DNA from: Cheilinus undulatus | Lineage: Eukaryota > Chordata > Actinopteri > Labriformes > Labridae | Direction of reading: 5' to 3' | DNA: 64,000 nt | Assembly (NCBI RefSeq): GCF_018320785.1 | Contig: NC_054877.1 | Span: 37,904,151 to 37,968,150, forward strand | In this document: in pieces, positions 1 to 9,911 of the stretch | How positions within the stretch are numbered: position 1 is the first letter of the stretch | Layout of the letters: each line of letters opens with the position of its first letter | Made by a program: the position numbers and the translations under genes | The notes under the pieces: model-generated | What the model was told of the DNA's origin: nothing | Database searches by the model: none | What the model saw: only the letters and a program-made list of their open reading frames with translations

Positions 1-404
1 CATTACTGGTAGATTCAGTGCTAGTCCTGTTTCTAGTTGGTTTGATCTCACCCCACAAACAGACTAACCCCGTTCTCTTGTTCCCTCTGTTCTCAGCCTT
101 CTTTCTGTCTATCTCTGCCTTTTCATTGGTGTTTTGTTAATCTTAGAATTGAAGTTTTTTCTACATTAATCAATTTTAACAGCAGCTGCACAGATGAGGC
201 TTAATGTCACAGACAAGAAAGAACATAAGGTACTTCTGATTGGCATCGTAACTTTTTCGAAGCTTTTTAAACAGCAGCTCCGATTTCTGTTAAAGTGAAA
301 AGATTGCACATCAGTAGATGCTTTTGTTTATTCATTTAACCTTTATTTAATTCTCAAATGGAGATTAAAAAGTGGAAAAAAGATGATGCTCAGTAACAAC
401 ACTC
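1..404. other. Left-edge non-coding DNA
   Basis: No exon is visible on either strand. The stretch at about 325-370 (ttcatttaacctttattta followed by a gagatt motif) resembles the 3' tail of a fish LINE or SINE; a similar tail occurs near 42,165. Exon 1 of the SH2 adaptor gene was looked for here and not found. Confidence 0.4.
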
Positions 405-425
405 AGGATGCACGATATTATCTGT

Positions 426-1083
426 TAGTGTTGTAGTACTCATGACTGGTCTCAAGACCACATTTTGAATGTCTTGGTTTTGTCTCGGACTCAAGAGCAT
501 TTTTACTCGGTCTTGTCTCAGTCTCTATTGGCCAGACTCAGGATTTTCCATCAAGACCGGTCGAGACCAGCACTGATCTGCTATTGTTCAATTTCGTTAT
601 TGTGATAATGAGGAGAAGCACTTTTTAAAACAACAAATACCCACACCTGCAAAAACTCAGACAGCAGTCCATCTTAATTCTAATCAGAAATACCTTTAAA
701 CACTTACTTTAGACCTCAATGACCTGACTAATCTAGATACACTTCTCACTTTCATATATTTAAAATAATTCTGGACTTGTCAGTGGCTTTTAAATATATA
801 AAAGGATTTTTTTTATACAAGAAGTTAGTTGGACAAATTTGTTAATATTTGAGACTTTTGCATGTTGTGCTTTCAAATTTGTTAAAAAGAAATCTAAGAT
901 TAAAGAGGAATGCTCTTTAACTGTTCAACCGTGTCATGGTTTTTCAAAATTTATTTTTATGGTCTTGGTCTTGTCTGAGTCTCCGCTTGTCTTGGTCTTG
1001 GTCTTGACTCAGTCTTGACCCCCAAAAGACTTGGTCTTGGGCAACTCTTGGTCTCGGATAGTGTGGTCTTGAGTACAACACTA
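426..1083. mobile_element. Non-autonomous hAT-type element (MITE), 658 bp
   Basis: Terminal inverted repeats start with tagtgttgtagtact and end with gagtacaacacta. The flanks are an imperfect 8-bp duplication, ttatctgt (418-425) and ttatctat (1084-1091), which indicates a hAT transposase. The interior is rich in ggtcttg/cttggtct words and has no transposase. A second, more decayed copy lies at 5,557-6,249. Confidence 0.7.
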
Positions 1084-1093
1084 TTATCTATGT

Positions 1094-1388
1094 CAGTGGT
1101 TCTCAACTGGTTGAGTCACGGGACCCACCATCAACTCCTCAAGGAGAATTGCGAACCAAATTTGGAGATCTTTTTGGTCAATCAAATGTATTTATTAAAA
1201 AAAAATATTAGATCTTGGGCCTAAGAAGGTACAAAAGTTGTAACAAAAAAACCCAGAAAAATATGCATATTTTATAGAGTCTCATAGACAATTTGGCTAA
1301 AATTTTTTCCCAGGCATACATCCGCAACCCACTGAAAAGGGCTTCACAACCCACTTTTGGGACCTGACCCACCATTTGAGAACCACTG
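1094..1388. mobile_element. Short hAT MITE, 295 bp
   Basis: Inverted termini cagtggttctcaa and ttgagaaccactg are flanked by an 8-bp duplication with one mismatch, atctatgt (1086-1093) and atctaggt (1389-1396). No coding potential. It inserted on the edge of the target duplication of the preceding element, so the two duplications overlap. Confidence 0.75.
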
Positions 1389-1779
1389 ATCTAGGTGATA
1401 TTGGTATCACGAAATATTAGCTGTAAAAGAGAATTATTGGTATCTGCTTATATTTATAACTGATGAATTGGCTATGAAAACCTGCCCATATCAGCTGTAA
1501 ATATTTGGCGTACGTACGAATGAATTAGTGAAGTTTCAGGCAGGAACAATAGACATCAGACGCAGCCTTTTACCTTGAAGTGTGTTTTAAGGACTGGTGT
1601 TCAAGGTCTGATTTAAATATCTGTATCTCATGGTATCAGCTAAAATTATTATGTAAATATCAGCGTATCAGATGTAGGCAAAAATAATCCAGTTCTGTGC
1701 ATCGCTAACAATAACACACTTTGTTGAAATGTTGTCAAGATCTGTGTCTTTAACTGTCCAAGAGACACAGCAGTTTCAG

Positions 1780-2307
1780 CATTCAGGACAGTGACTCAAA
1801 ACATACCTCAAAAAGCACCAAGAAATGGTGGGAGACAAAGCGCTGGATAGTTTTCCACTTTCTGAAGTGGCCAGCAATGAATCCGGATCTAAATCCCATT
1901 GAACACCTATGGAGAGATCTCAAAACTGCTGTTGCAAGAAGCACCCTTCAAATCTGAGAGACCTGGAGCAGTTTGCAAAAGAAGAGTGGTCCAAAATTCC
2001 AGTTGAGAGGTGTAAGAAGCTTGTTGATGGTTATAGGAAGTCAGTTATTCAGTTATTCTTTCCCAAGGGTGTGCATCAAAATATCAAGTTTAAGGTGCCA
2101 ACAATTTTGTTTGGCCCATTTTTGAGTTTTGTGTAAAATTATGTCAATTTTGTCTTTTTTCTTCTGCTTTTTTGTGTTGTTCCAATGCACATAAAGGAAA
2201 TAAACATGTGTACACCAAAAACATTTGTAATCGAAACAATTTCTGTGAGAAATGGTGTATTTTCTGGAAAAATTCCAGGGGTTCCAATACTTTCGTCCAT
2301 GACTGTA
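1780..2307 (+). mobile_element. Tc1-like transposon, 3' fragment
   Basis: Closely matches the 3' part of the fuller Tc1 copy at 37,480-39,075. It contains the catalytic-Glu region (NPIEHLW-type, about 1,880-1,920), the transposase C-terminus ending ...KLVDGYRK, and the terminal repeat ending gttccaatactttcgtccat. The reading frame is broken, and a small insertion (ttttccactt) interrupts it near 1,855. The 5' half is missing. Confidence 0.75.
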
Positions 2308-2312
2308 TTTGC

Positions 2313-2625
2313 TTATTTTATTCATTCAGATTTATTTTACCAGGAAAGCCTCATTAATATCACAAATCTCATTTACAAAAATATCCTGGCAAAACATCTA
2401 CAACCTGATTTGTCTTCCTCCAAAGCCTTCAATCTACTTTTAAAACACGTAAAAGAGACCAGCCCCCCAAGACATACATTTTCCTGAAGAAGATTCCAGG
2501 CTGCAGGAGCAGCATACCTGAAACTCTTTTTACCTATCTCAAGACGGACCTTGGGCACAGAGAGCAAAAGTAAATCCTGTGACTGAGTCACAGAGCGAAG
2601 ACAGTTGCAAAGACACAAGTGTTAA
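2313..2625 (-). mobile_element. LINE (CR1/Rex1-like) 3' end fragment
   Basis: The minus-strand translation contains VRLEIGKKSFRYAAPAAWN and, further on, LVSFTCFKSRLKALEE, typical of the C-terminus of reverse transcriptases of CR1/Rex-type fish LINEs. The element is strongly 5'-truncated, starts abruptly next to the Tc1 terminus at 2,307, and its tail holds attcagatttattttaccagg. Confidence 0.6.
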
Positions 2626-2639
2626 TCCTGCACCAAACT

Positions 2640-3060
2640 TTTAATGCTTGATTAAAAACACGGAGCCTCTATTATGATCCTTTCAAGACAAGTTTATATT
2701 GGTCTCAGAGGTCCCCACACCAGCAAGGATTGGAATGACATTGTACTTTAATGGACTTTCGATTGATTCTGTGGGATTCATTCTGTAGAGTATTGAGGAG
2801 GTCGGGCACTGATGTTGGATGAGAGGGTCTGGCTCGCAATCTCTGTTCCAGTTCATCCCAAAGGTCCTTGATGGGCTTGAGTTAAGGGCTCTGTGCGGGC
2901 AACAAGTTCAAGTCCAAACCATGTCGTCCTAGTCCGTGCTTTGTGCACTGGTGCTCAGTCATGTTGGAATAGATAAAAGGTCTTCATCAAACTGTTGCCA
3001 CAAAGTTTGAAGCATACCATCATCCAAAATGTCTTGAAGCATTAAGATTGGCCATTAAAA
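2640..3060. mobile_element. Decayed DNA-transposon relic, family not assigned
   Basis: Words such as tttgtgcactggtgctcagtcatgttggaa and catcccaaaggtccttgatggg are typical of a degraded Tc1-like transposase read on the minus strand. No open frame survives and no termini could be matched. Confidence 0.35.
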
Positions 3061-3069
3061 TAAAAGAAA

Positions 3070-4308
3070 ATCAGAAAGATTCCTGCATGTTATAATAATA
3101 ATAATAATAATATCTTGAATTTATATAGTGCCTTTCAAGAAACCCAAGGACGCTTTACAGGAACACATATACATGGACAAACTATGTGAGGGGTAGGATG
3201 AGTGTAAGTGGTGGTTTAGTGAAGACTGTAGGCTGTGGTGAACAGGTGGTGCTTGAGACGTTTTTTTGAGAATGTCCAGAGATGGAGCGCTACGAATGTC
3301 TGCAGGAAGAGTGTTCCAGAGGGTGGGAGCTGCAGCACTGAAGGCTCTGTCTCCATATGTTCGGAGTTTGGTTTTGGGCATGGAAAGTAGGCTGGTGTCT
3401 GAAGATTGAAGGTTGCGGGATGGTGTGTATGGATGGAGGAGATCAGAAAGGTACTGGGGAACCAGAGCATGGAGAGATTTGTATGTGAGGAGGAGGACTT
3501 TGTAGTTGATATGGGACTTGATAGGGAGCCAGTGGAGGTGGATGAGGGTCGGAGTGATGTGTTGCCAGGGTCTAGTGCGGGTGAGAACTCTAGCTGCAGA
3601 GTTTTGGACGTACTGAAGCCTGTCCAGGGTTTTGCTGGGAACTCCAGACAGGACTCCATTACAGTAGTCCAGGCAGGAGGTTATGAAAGCATGAATGAGT
3701 GTTTCAGCCACAGAATCAGGGAGTGATGGTCGGAGTCTGGAGATGCTCTTGAGATGATAGAAGGCAGATTTGGTGACAGACTTTATGTGGGACTGGAAGG
3801 AGACCTCGGAGGACGAACAGATGGAGGTCCCGTCCACATCAAGCATGAGATCTCCAACCTTCTGCAGCAGCACTTTGGGGGCCACCACCATGAGCTCTGT
3901 TTTATTGCTGTTGAGTTTGAGTTGGTTAGAGGTCATCCAGGCTTTGATGTCGTGGAGGCAGTTTACCAGGGAGTGGGGAGGGAGCTGAGTGGATAGTTTG
4001 GTGCTGAGATAGAGTTGGGTGTCATCTGCATAAGAGTGAAAGCTGAGACCGTGTTTGTGAATAATCTGTCCAAGGGAAGGCATGTAGATGGTGAAAAGGA
4101 GAGGTCCAAGAACAGAGCCTTGAGGCACGCCCTGGTTAACTGGGGCGGGGGATGAGTGAGAGGTGCCGATGGTAACAAACTCTTTTCTTTGTGAGAGATA
4201 TGAGTGAAACCAGGAGAGAGCTGTACCAGTGATGCCAAGATGGTGAGACAGGCGGTCAAGGAGGATGGTGTGGGATATTGTGTCGAATGGAGCGGTTAGG
4301 CATGTTAA
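3070..4308 (-). mobile_element. 5'-truncated L2/CR1-type LINE with reverse transcriptase remnant
   Basis: The minus strand encodes the second half of a non-LTR reverse transcriptase: a palm segment reading FDTISHTILLDRL, the PQGSVLGPLLFTIY motif, the catalytic YADDTQLYLS box (about 4,010-4,040), then the thumb and C-terminus (DYCNGVLSGVPSKTLDRLQ, LWNTLPADIRSAPSLDILKK). One extra A in a run of A near 3,265 shifts the frame before the normal ending FKKRLKHHLF. The 3' tail ends in a (taa)n microsatellite at 3,090-3,112, as expected for L2-like elements. The 5' half (endonuclease) is absent. Confidence 0.85.
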
Positions 4309-4499
4309 TATTATTTAGTCACTGAGGTTTGGTTTCATCTCTACACATGACTAAAATCAGTCATCATCTGCCGTCATCCACACTCTCTCTCTCTCTCTCA
4401 CACAGACTTGATCATTGAGCTGTAGCATATGTGTTGCCTTCCCAGTCAGATTTCACATATTTACAGTCATTTGCATTTTTTTGCCTTTCGTTTTTGCAG

Positions 4500-6775
4500 A
4501 AAAACACCGTTTGTGTACACCTACAGGCTGGTTCACTCGTCTGACGGCTGGTTTCTTCAGCTTCAGGTGAGCGACACTCTTCATGATGGAAAAACTGGCA
4601 CCCACACAAAGGCTTAATCTAAGGCTGTGTCTGTGATTATCAGGGCTCAGGAGTCAGAAAGCAGACTTTCAGGACTCTGGAAATGCTGATAGAGAATTAC
4701 AGACGAGACACCTCTGACGTCAGTATAGCTCCTCTCACAGAGCCACTGGACAGAACACGGGTACACAACTTCAGCTCCGGGCAAGGTATTACCAAACATC
4801 CCCTGAAAAGATACACCTGTACTTCATTACAGCAAAAATCATTTATAATAAAGGATTCACTTTCTATCAAACTGCATGAAAACTCCTGACATATTGTAGG
4901 TTGTTAGGTACAGTAGGGGAGACTGGGGATGGCTGCAACATTATTTTATATTTATTCACATTATTTTCTACTTCACCACAGTTCATATCCTTTAAACATT
5001 TGCACGATTCCTATTTGCCTGTATCACTTAGAGGGGCTTAGACGTGCACTTGGATCATGACACTTGTCAAACAGAAAAACGGAGGATATTGCAAATCAAC
5101 GACTCTATCTTCTGTAAAGTATGTCTTTACCCATGCCTCGAGTGTTTCTGTTTTTAAATTATTTCATTTATTAAGAGAAAAAAGCCATCCAAGCCTATCT
5201 GGCCCTATGTAAAAAAGTAATTATCCCCCTTTGTGAAATCATAAATTACCAGCAAGGAATTACATTGTCTTTAAGGCTGAGTTCAATTTCACTAGCCACA
5301 CCCAGCTTGATTACCGCTAGACCTGCTGAATCAAGAAATCACTTAAAAAGAACCTGTCTGACGAAGTGAAGTAGGCTATAAGATCTCAAAAAGCAACACA
5401 TCATGCTGCAAGCTGAAGAAATTCTAGAACAGATGAGAAACAAAATAATTGACATCAACCAGTCTGGAAAGGGATATATTTTTAAGGCTTTGGGATTCCA
5501 GCATACCACAATGAGAGCCATTATCCACAAATGGAGAATACTTGGAACAGTGGTAACTAGTGTTGTAGTACTCGAGAACAGTCTTGGTCTTGAGACCGGT
5601 CTCAACACCACATTTTGAATGTCTTGGTCTCGTCTAAGACTCAAGAGCATTTTTACTCGGTCTTGTCTCAGTCTCGGATTGGCCGGACATGGGATTTTCC
5701 ATCAGGACAGGTCGAGACCAGCACTGATCTGCTATTCTTTGACTTCATTAATGCGATAATAAGGAGAAGCACTTGCTAGAACAACAAGTAGCTACACCTG
5801 CAAAAACTCAAACATTAGTCCATCTTATTTCTAGTCAGAAATACCTCTGAACACTTAGTTCAGGCCTCATTCACCTGACAGATCTAGATAAACGTCTCAT
5901 TTTCAGATATTCCAAATAATTCTGGATTTGTCAGTGGCTTTTAAATACATACAAGGATTTATTTTATACAAGAAGTTAATTGAACAAATTTGTTAAGATT
6001 TGACATTTTTGCATTTTGTGCTTTGAAAGAGTTGCAGACACCTTGTTTTTATCCGTCAGATTTATTAAAAAAGAAAACTAAAATAAAAGAGAGAATGCTC
6101 TTTAACTGTTCAACCTTGTCGTGGTTTTATAAAATTCATTTTTTATGGTCTTGGTCTTGTGTCTTTCTCGGCTTGTCTTGGTCTTGACCCCCAAATGTCT
6201 TGTTCTCAGTGCACTCTGGTCTCAGACAAGTTTTGGTCTTGGATATTGGTGATCCCTCCCAGGAGTTTCCAGCCTGCAAAATTGACTCCAAGTGCATGTC
6301 GACAAACAACATCAGTAGATGCCACAAAGGGCTTCAAGCACAGTCAGACATTGGTGCTGCCATGCAGTGATAAAGGCTATGCACACGGTGAACGGAAGCG
6401 GTTTTGTGAAACTATAAACATCAGCAATGACACAAGAAAGTTTCTGCATCACTGTGCAAACACGATTAACACAACACGAGACGATTTTGTTTTTTAACAT
6501 GCGAAATTTCGGTTGAATAAACAGTCTCAGTGTGCAAAGGCATTTAGTGTTACAACAGACCCCAGTCTCCCCTACAGTTAAACCTGCCCCATGCACACAT
6601 GAACATACATGAGAATTCAGAGGGTTTTTTTAATTATTGTGGTGTGTCATAGAGCAGCCTGAAACTGTCTGCAGAGAGTGACTGTCTGAACTCTAACACA
6701 GTTTCAATGATGTCTTCCTCAGAATTCATTTACATGGAAACATGCAACAGCAGCCGCGGCAGCTCTGTCTGCTGA
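4500..6775 (+). CDS. SH2D1A/SH2D1B-like (SAP/EAT-2 type) SH2 adaptor, exons 2-4 (5' partial)
   Basis: Three exons join in phase: 4500-4566, 4644-4785 and 6723-6775 (stop TGA 6773-6775). Exon 2 gives PFVYTYRLVHSSDGWF, the beta-strand region of an SH2 domain. Exon 3 gives GVRKQTFRTLEMLIENYRR plus VSIAPLTEPLD, the C-terminal half. Exon 4 adds a short tail, EFIYMETCNSSRGSSVC, with one tyrosine. The exon phases (2, 0, 1) are those of mammalian SH2D1A, and the text resembles SAP and EAT-2, free SH2 adaptors of SLAM-family receptors in T and NK cells. Exon 1, with the phosphotyrosine-binding Arg, is not in the window. A polyadenylation signal aataaa lies near 6,889. Intron 3 is filled by a nested transposon. 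Family assignment is fairly sure; SH2D1A versus SH2D1B is not resolved. Confidence 0.72.
5150..6340 (+). mobile_element. Tc1-like relic interrupted by a hAT MITE
   Basis: The left part holds aagaaattctagaacagatg and atccacaaatggagaatact, matching the helix-turn-helix region of the Tc1 copies at 42,480 and 61,200. The right part resumes at about 6,250 (tccctcccaggagt...). The reading frame is destroyed. Confidence 0.6.
5557..6249. mobile_element. Second copy of the 658-bp hAT MITE
   Basis: Starts tagtgttgtagtactcgag and follows the 426-1083 copy closely through attttgaatgtcttggt, ctgctatt and ggtcttgtgtct words. The right terminus is eroded. It inserted in a Tc1 relic at a ggtgaac-like site, with partial duplication (gtggtaac on the left, ttggtgat on the right). 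Confidence 0.6.
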
Positions 6776-7500
6776 AACTCCAACAAGAAGACTAAAACAT
6801 GAAGACCATGACTCATCAAGGACAAGAGCTACATGCTGCATGCACTTTTAATGGCATAAAATTATTTTTTTATTTTGTCACACTTGGTGAATAAATTGTC
6901 TGATGTTATTGCAAACAGAAACTTTGCTAATTTGAAAGTTGCTGCTGTTTTCTCATTTGTTGTCTGGGTGTGGGGAAATTGTATTTTTGTAGTGTGTATT
7001 TCACACATATTGCTATGGTCATGTGGTTTCACAATGTCAGTCTTTGTGTGCACGTACCAAGAGAGGCACTGAAATGTGTTAGAAACTGCTCTGTATCATG
7101 AAGGAAAGACATTTTCTTTTCTATCCTGTTCTCATGTTTCTTTTTCTTTGAATTTATAGAAACATGCATGCGATTATAATGTTTTATATGTTTGTGGAAA
7201 TGACTCCTGATCATAGTGACATCTCTGATGTGTGGTTCACAATCTTATCTGATCACTGAAGCTCAACAGGAACTGCAGGGCGGAGAATCATCTCTTGTGG
7301 GCAAAATCCTCCAACATGTGGCTTTACTTTTATTTCCTTTTCACAACAAAAACTTCTTCTCAGTCAGTGGAACCCTGCTTGTAGACAGTATGTACTATGT
7401 TTGGAAAATGATACCATATGTGACACTGATATCTCTGAAGATTCTTCTTCACAGTTTCTTTCAAAGCTGTGAACGTTGCTCACTTTAGGTTGCTCATTTA
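6576..7500. other. 3' end of SH2 adaptor gene and AT-rich intergenic DNA
   Basis: Contains the last SH2 exon at 6723-6775, a presumed 3' UTR to about 6,900 (aataaa near 6,889), then AT-rich DNA. A 90-codon open frame at 7,216-7,488 has no exon borders or recognisable domain and is probably chance. Confidence 0.4.
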
Positions 7501-7509
7501 TAAACACGG

Positions 7510-9423
7510 TTAAACAGACGTCATTCTCCAAACAGCATAAGCGTAGAACATCTCCCTTTCATGGTAGAAGGTGTGAAACACCCCGTACAAGAGCTGATAC
7601 ACGTCTGCAGCCCGCGTCTGAAAGATGATGAGAAAAGTCATTTCTATTATTCTCACACTGATACTCTCTAAGCGTCATGCTCTCTCTGAGCCACGATTAT
7701 AATAGCTATGAGACATTAGTAGTTATGTATTTTATTTTAACTTATTGTTTTCATTGTCTAGCTTTAATTTGTTTCTAATTGCTCGGTGGTTATTTTGGTT
7801 CATTTTTTTTCAAGTTTTAATGTTTTTGTTTTTTCAGTAATATGAGACATTTGTTAGGGGGGAGACCAGAAAAAGTAAACATAATTGAATTTTAACCCTC
7901 AGATGGTGTAAAATAAATAGTTAAACTGAGGGTGTTTGTGGCCATTATTGGCAGCACACATATAATAAAAGTAATATACATTATTTTTTTCAAACTTATT
8001 TTGCTTTAATTTGATATTTCTAATCACACCTGATCATACATTACTAATAATTCATTTTCGTTAATTTCACCCTTAAATTGCCAGTTTAAGTGCAAAAACA
8101 CTTATTTTGTGATGTAAAAAAACACACACAAAAAACAACATTTTATATTAATTACATGCAAGTTGCATTTCCTTGAAGGGGATTTTCATAACCTTGAATA
8201 TGTTGATAATAAGCAACAACTTTGATCTTTATGTTTTACTATTTTTTTATATTTAAAGATGTTTGTGACCAGAAACAGATGCCATATTTGAATAGTGCTA
8301 AAATTACTACATACAAAAGTTTTAAAAACTTATTTGCAATAATTTTTCTATTAAGATCAGACCTGATCATAAATGTCTAATGCTGATTAATTTTTAGAAA
8401 TGTAACCCTTTCGATGTATAAAACTCCCTCATGTTTGAAATGCAAGAAACAAAAGTTTTTTTTTATGTATTATTAAATTGAATTTTCTTTAGCTTGTATT
8501 TCACAGCCTTGAATACTTTAATATTGAGAAATGATGACAATTTACATGCACAAGTATTTCTTACATCTCAAGATTAACAAAAACTGTTATATTCCAAATG
8601 GATGCCATATATTGCAATAAAAAATATTTAAAAAATCTTTTTTCAACTTTTTTTCAATTAAGATAAGATCTGGTTAAACATATGATTTTTTTTTTTTTAA
8701 TTTTTAGAAATTGTATTTATTATTATTTTGTTAAATTTCAGGATTTCTATAATTTGTAATACACAGGGTGTATAACATGGATGCCATATGTAAATTCCAA
8801 AATGAAAAATATTACACATTATTCTTTATTTACAATGAATTTTCAGTCAAGATCAGATCTGATCATAAATGACACAATGATTAATGTTTAGAAATGTAAC
8901 CCTTCAAATGTCAGGTTAAGTGCAAAAAAAAAAAAAAACCCTCTGATGTTTGTAGTGCAAGAAACACAAGTACTCGTGAAATGGCCATCCTTAGTGCCAC
9001 CCCCAGTATCCTTAATCCTTATTGGCTCTTTGTCTTGTCAGAATGTTTGGGCTGTGTGTTTAACAAGCCACCAGTAGCTTTTTGCATTTAAATGTAGCCC
9101 CCTTTTGCTTTAATTAATGCTCTAAATTGTGGATTAAACATCTTTCTGAGTCCTTTAATAGTTAGAAAAGACTGTATGTTGCCATTCTGTTCTGTTACTT
9201 TTTAAAATTAAAAATTATACTCAGGGATTACAACAACAATTTCATACTCTAAGACAGGTGAGATGATTTGTGAGCATAAAGCATGCTGTACACTAAAATC
9301 TACTGGTAGACAGTCATGTAGACTCTGGACTAGATATAAGTTTGAAAGAGGCTCAGAAACCAAGTTACTTGTAGTCCAGCGATGATGTGAAGTGCCATGA
9401 CATCTGCTGGTGAATATGTCCCA
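7510..9423 (-). CDS. Two terminal exons of an unrecognised gene (5' partial)
   Basis: Two exon-like blocks join in phase on the minus strand. The first is 9369-9423 (55 bp): acceptor tcctgtag, donor gtaact, translation GTYSPADVMALHIIAGLQ. The second is 7510-7617 (108 bp): acceptor tcatctttcag, ending in TAA, with segments TRAADVYQLLYGVFHTFYHE and REMFYAYAVWRMTSV. Both are more GC-rich than the flanking DNA, and phase 0 matches phase 0. I do not recognise the protein and saw no further upstream exon between here and the cytokine receptor gene. It could be the 3' end of a gene whose other exons lie farther away, alternative 3' exons of the cytokine receptor gene, or a relic. Confidence 0.35.
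7950..8975. repeat. Degenerate tandem array, unit roughly 325 bp
   Basis: Three to four diverged units share, in order: gatgccatat, an attactacata-like stretch, aaacttatttgcaataattt, aagatcagacctgatcataaat, tttttagaaatgtaaccctt, then aagtgcaaaaac or tgcaagaaacaaaag. Copies of gatgccatat start near 8,279, 8,602 and 8,781. The DNA is very AT-rich, with no coding capacity. Confidence 0.55.
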
Positions 9424-9911
9424 CTACAGGACTGAAGCAAAATAATATGATTTAATGCAAATATGCCTGTTCTCTTAGCAAGACATGTTTTCTGCATGTA
9501 ATTCAGGTTAGTGCAACATACAAAGTTGAACTTTTTACACTGTCTTTGTGTTGGTGTCACTTTTACATTTGTCTTACTGTATAATTTTTCTGTTAATGTC
9601 CTTTGTTTAAAGAGTGGACTTCCCAGTGAGCTCTCATAGGACCAGACTTTCTAAATAAATCTTGCATTAAGTGTATCACTGTAAATAAAGAGATAATAAT
9701 ATTCAATTTATATTTTATTACAAAAAGGTACACACATTTAATGTAATCACTTAATCCAGCCTTTCTCAACCATAGTGCCTTCTGGCATTCTTAGGGATGC
9801 CCTGAAAACTCAAAATTCAACCAAGAACTATACAGGTGGACAAAACCGCTGGTGAAAGAAAGAAGAACCCACAATGGTCACTGGAATAACTTGAAACTGA
9901 CAAAAGTAATA

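Larger units (their letters stand above)
405..1709. mobile_element. Degenerate hAT-like element carrying two younger hAT insertions
   Basis: The left end (ggatgcacgatattat) and the right end (ctgtgcatcgct) are imperfect inverted copies of a common fish hAT terminus. The interior outside the nested elements (1,397-1,690) has repeated gatatt/tatcagc words and no coding potential. The target duplication is not clear. Two other hAT-type elements (426-1083 and 1094-1388) sit inside. Confidence 0.45.
4914..6574. mobile_element. DNA transposon with taggggagactgggg termini, carrying a Tc1 relic and a hAT MITE
   Basis: The left end taggggagactgggg (4914) and right end ccccagtctccccta (6560-6574) are perfect inverted repeats. 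A 3-bp cag flanks both sides. Inside lies a Tc1-like relic (about 5,150-5,556, resuming 6,250-6,340), itself split by a copy of the hAT MITE seen at 426-1083. The whole sits in intron 3 of the SH2 adaptor gene. No transposase of the outer element is recognisable. Confidence 0.65.

Noticed and set aside
3121-4128. Host gene of 335 codons on the minus strand
   Set aside because: It carries reverse transcriptase motifs (PQGSVLGPLL, YADDTQLY), ends at a LINE-type tail and has a frameshift; it is a LINE fragment.
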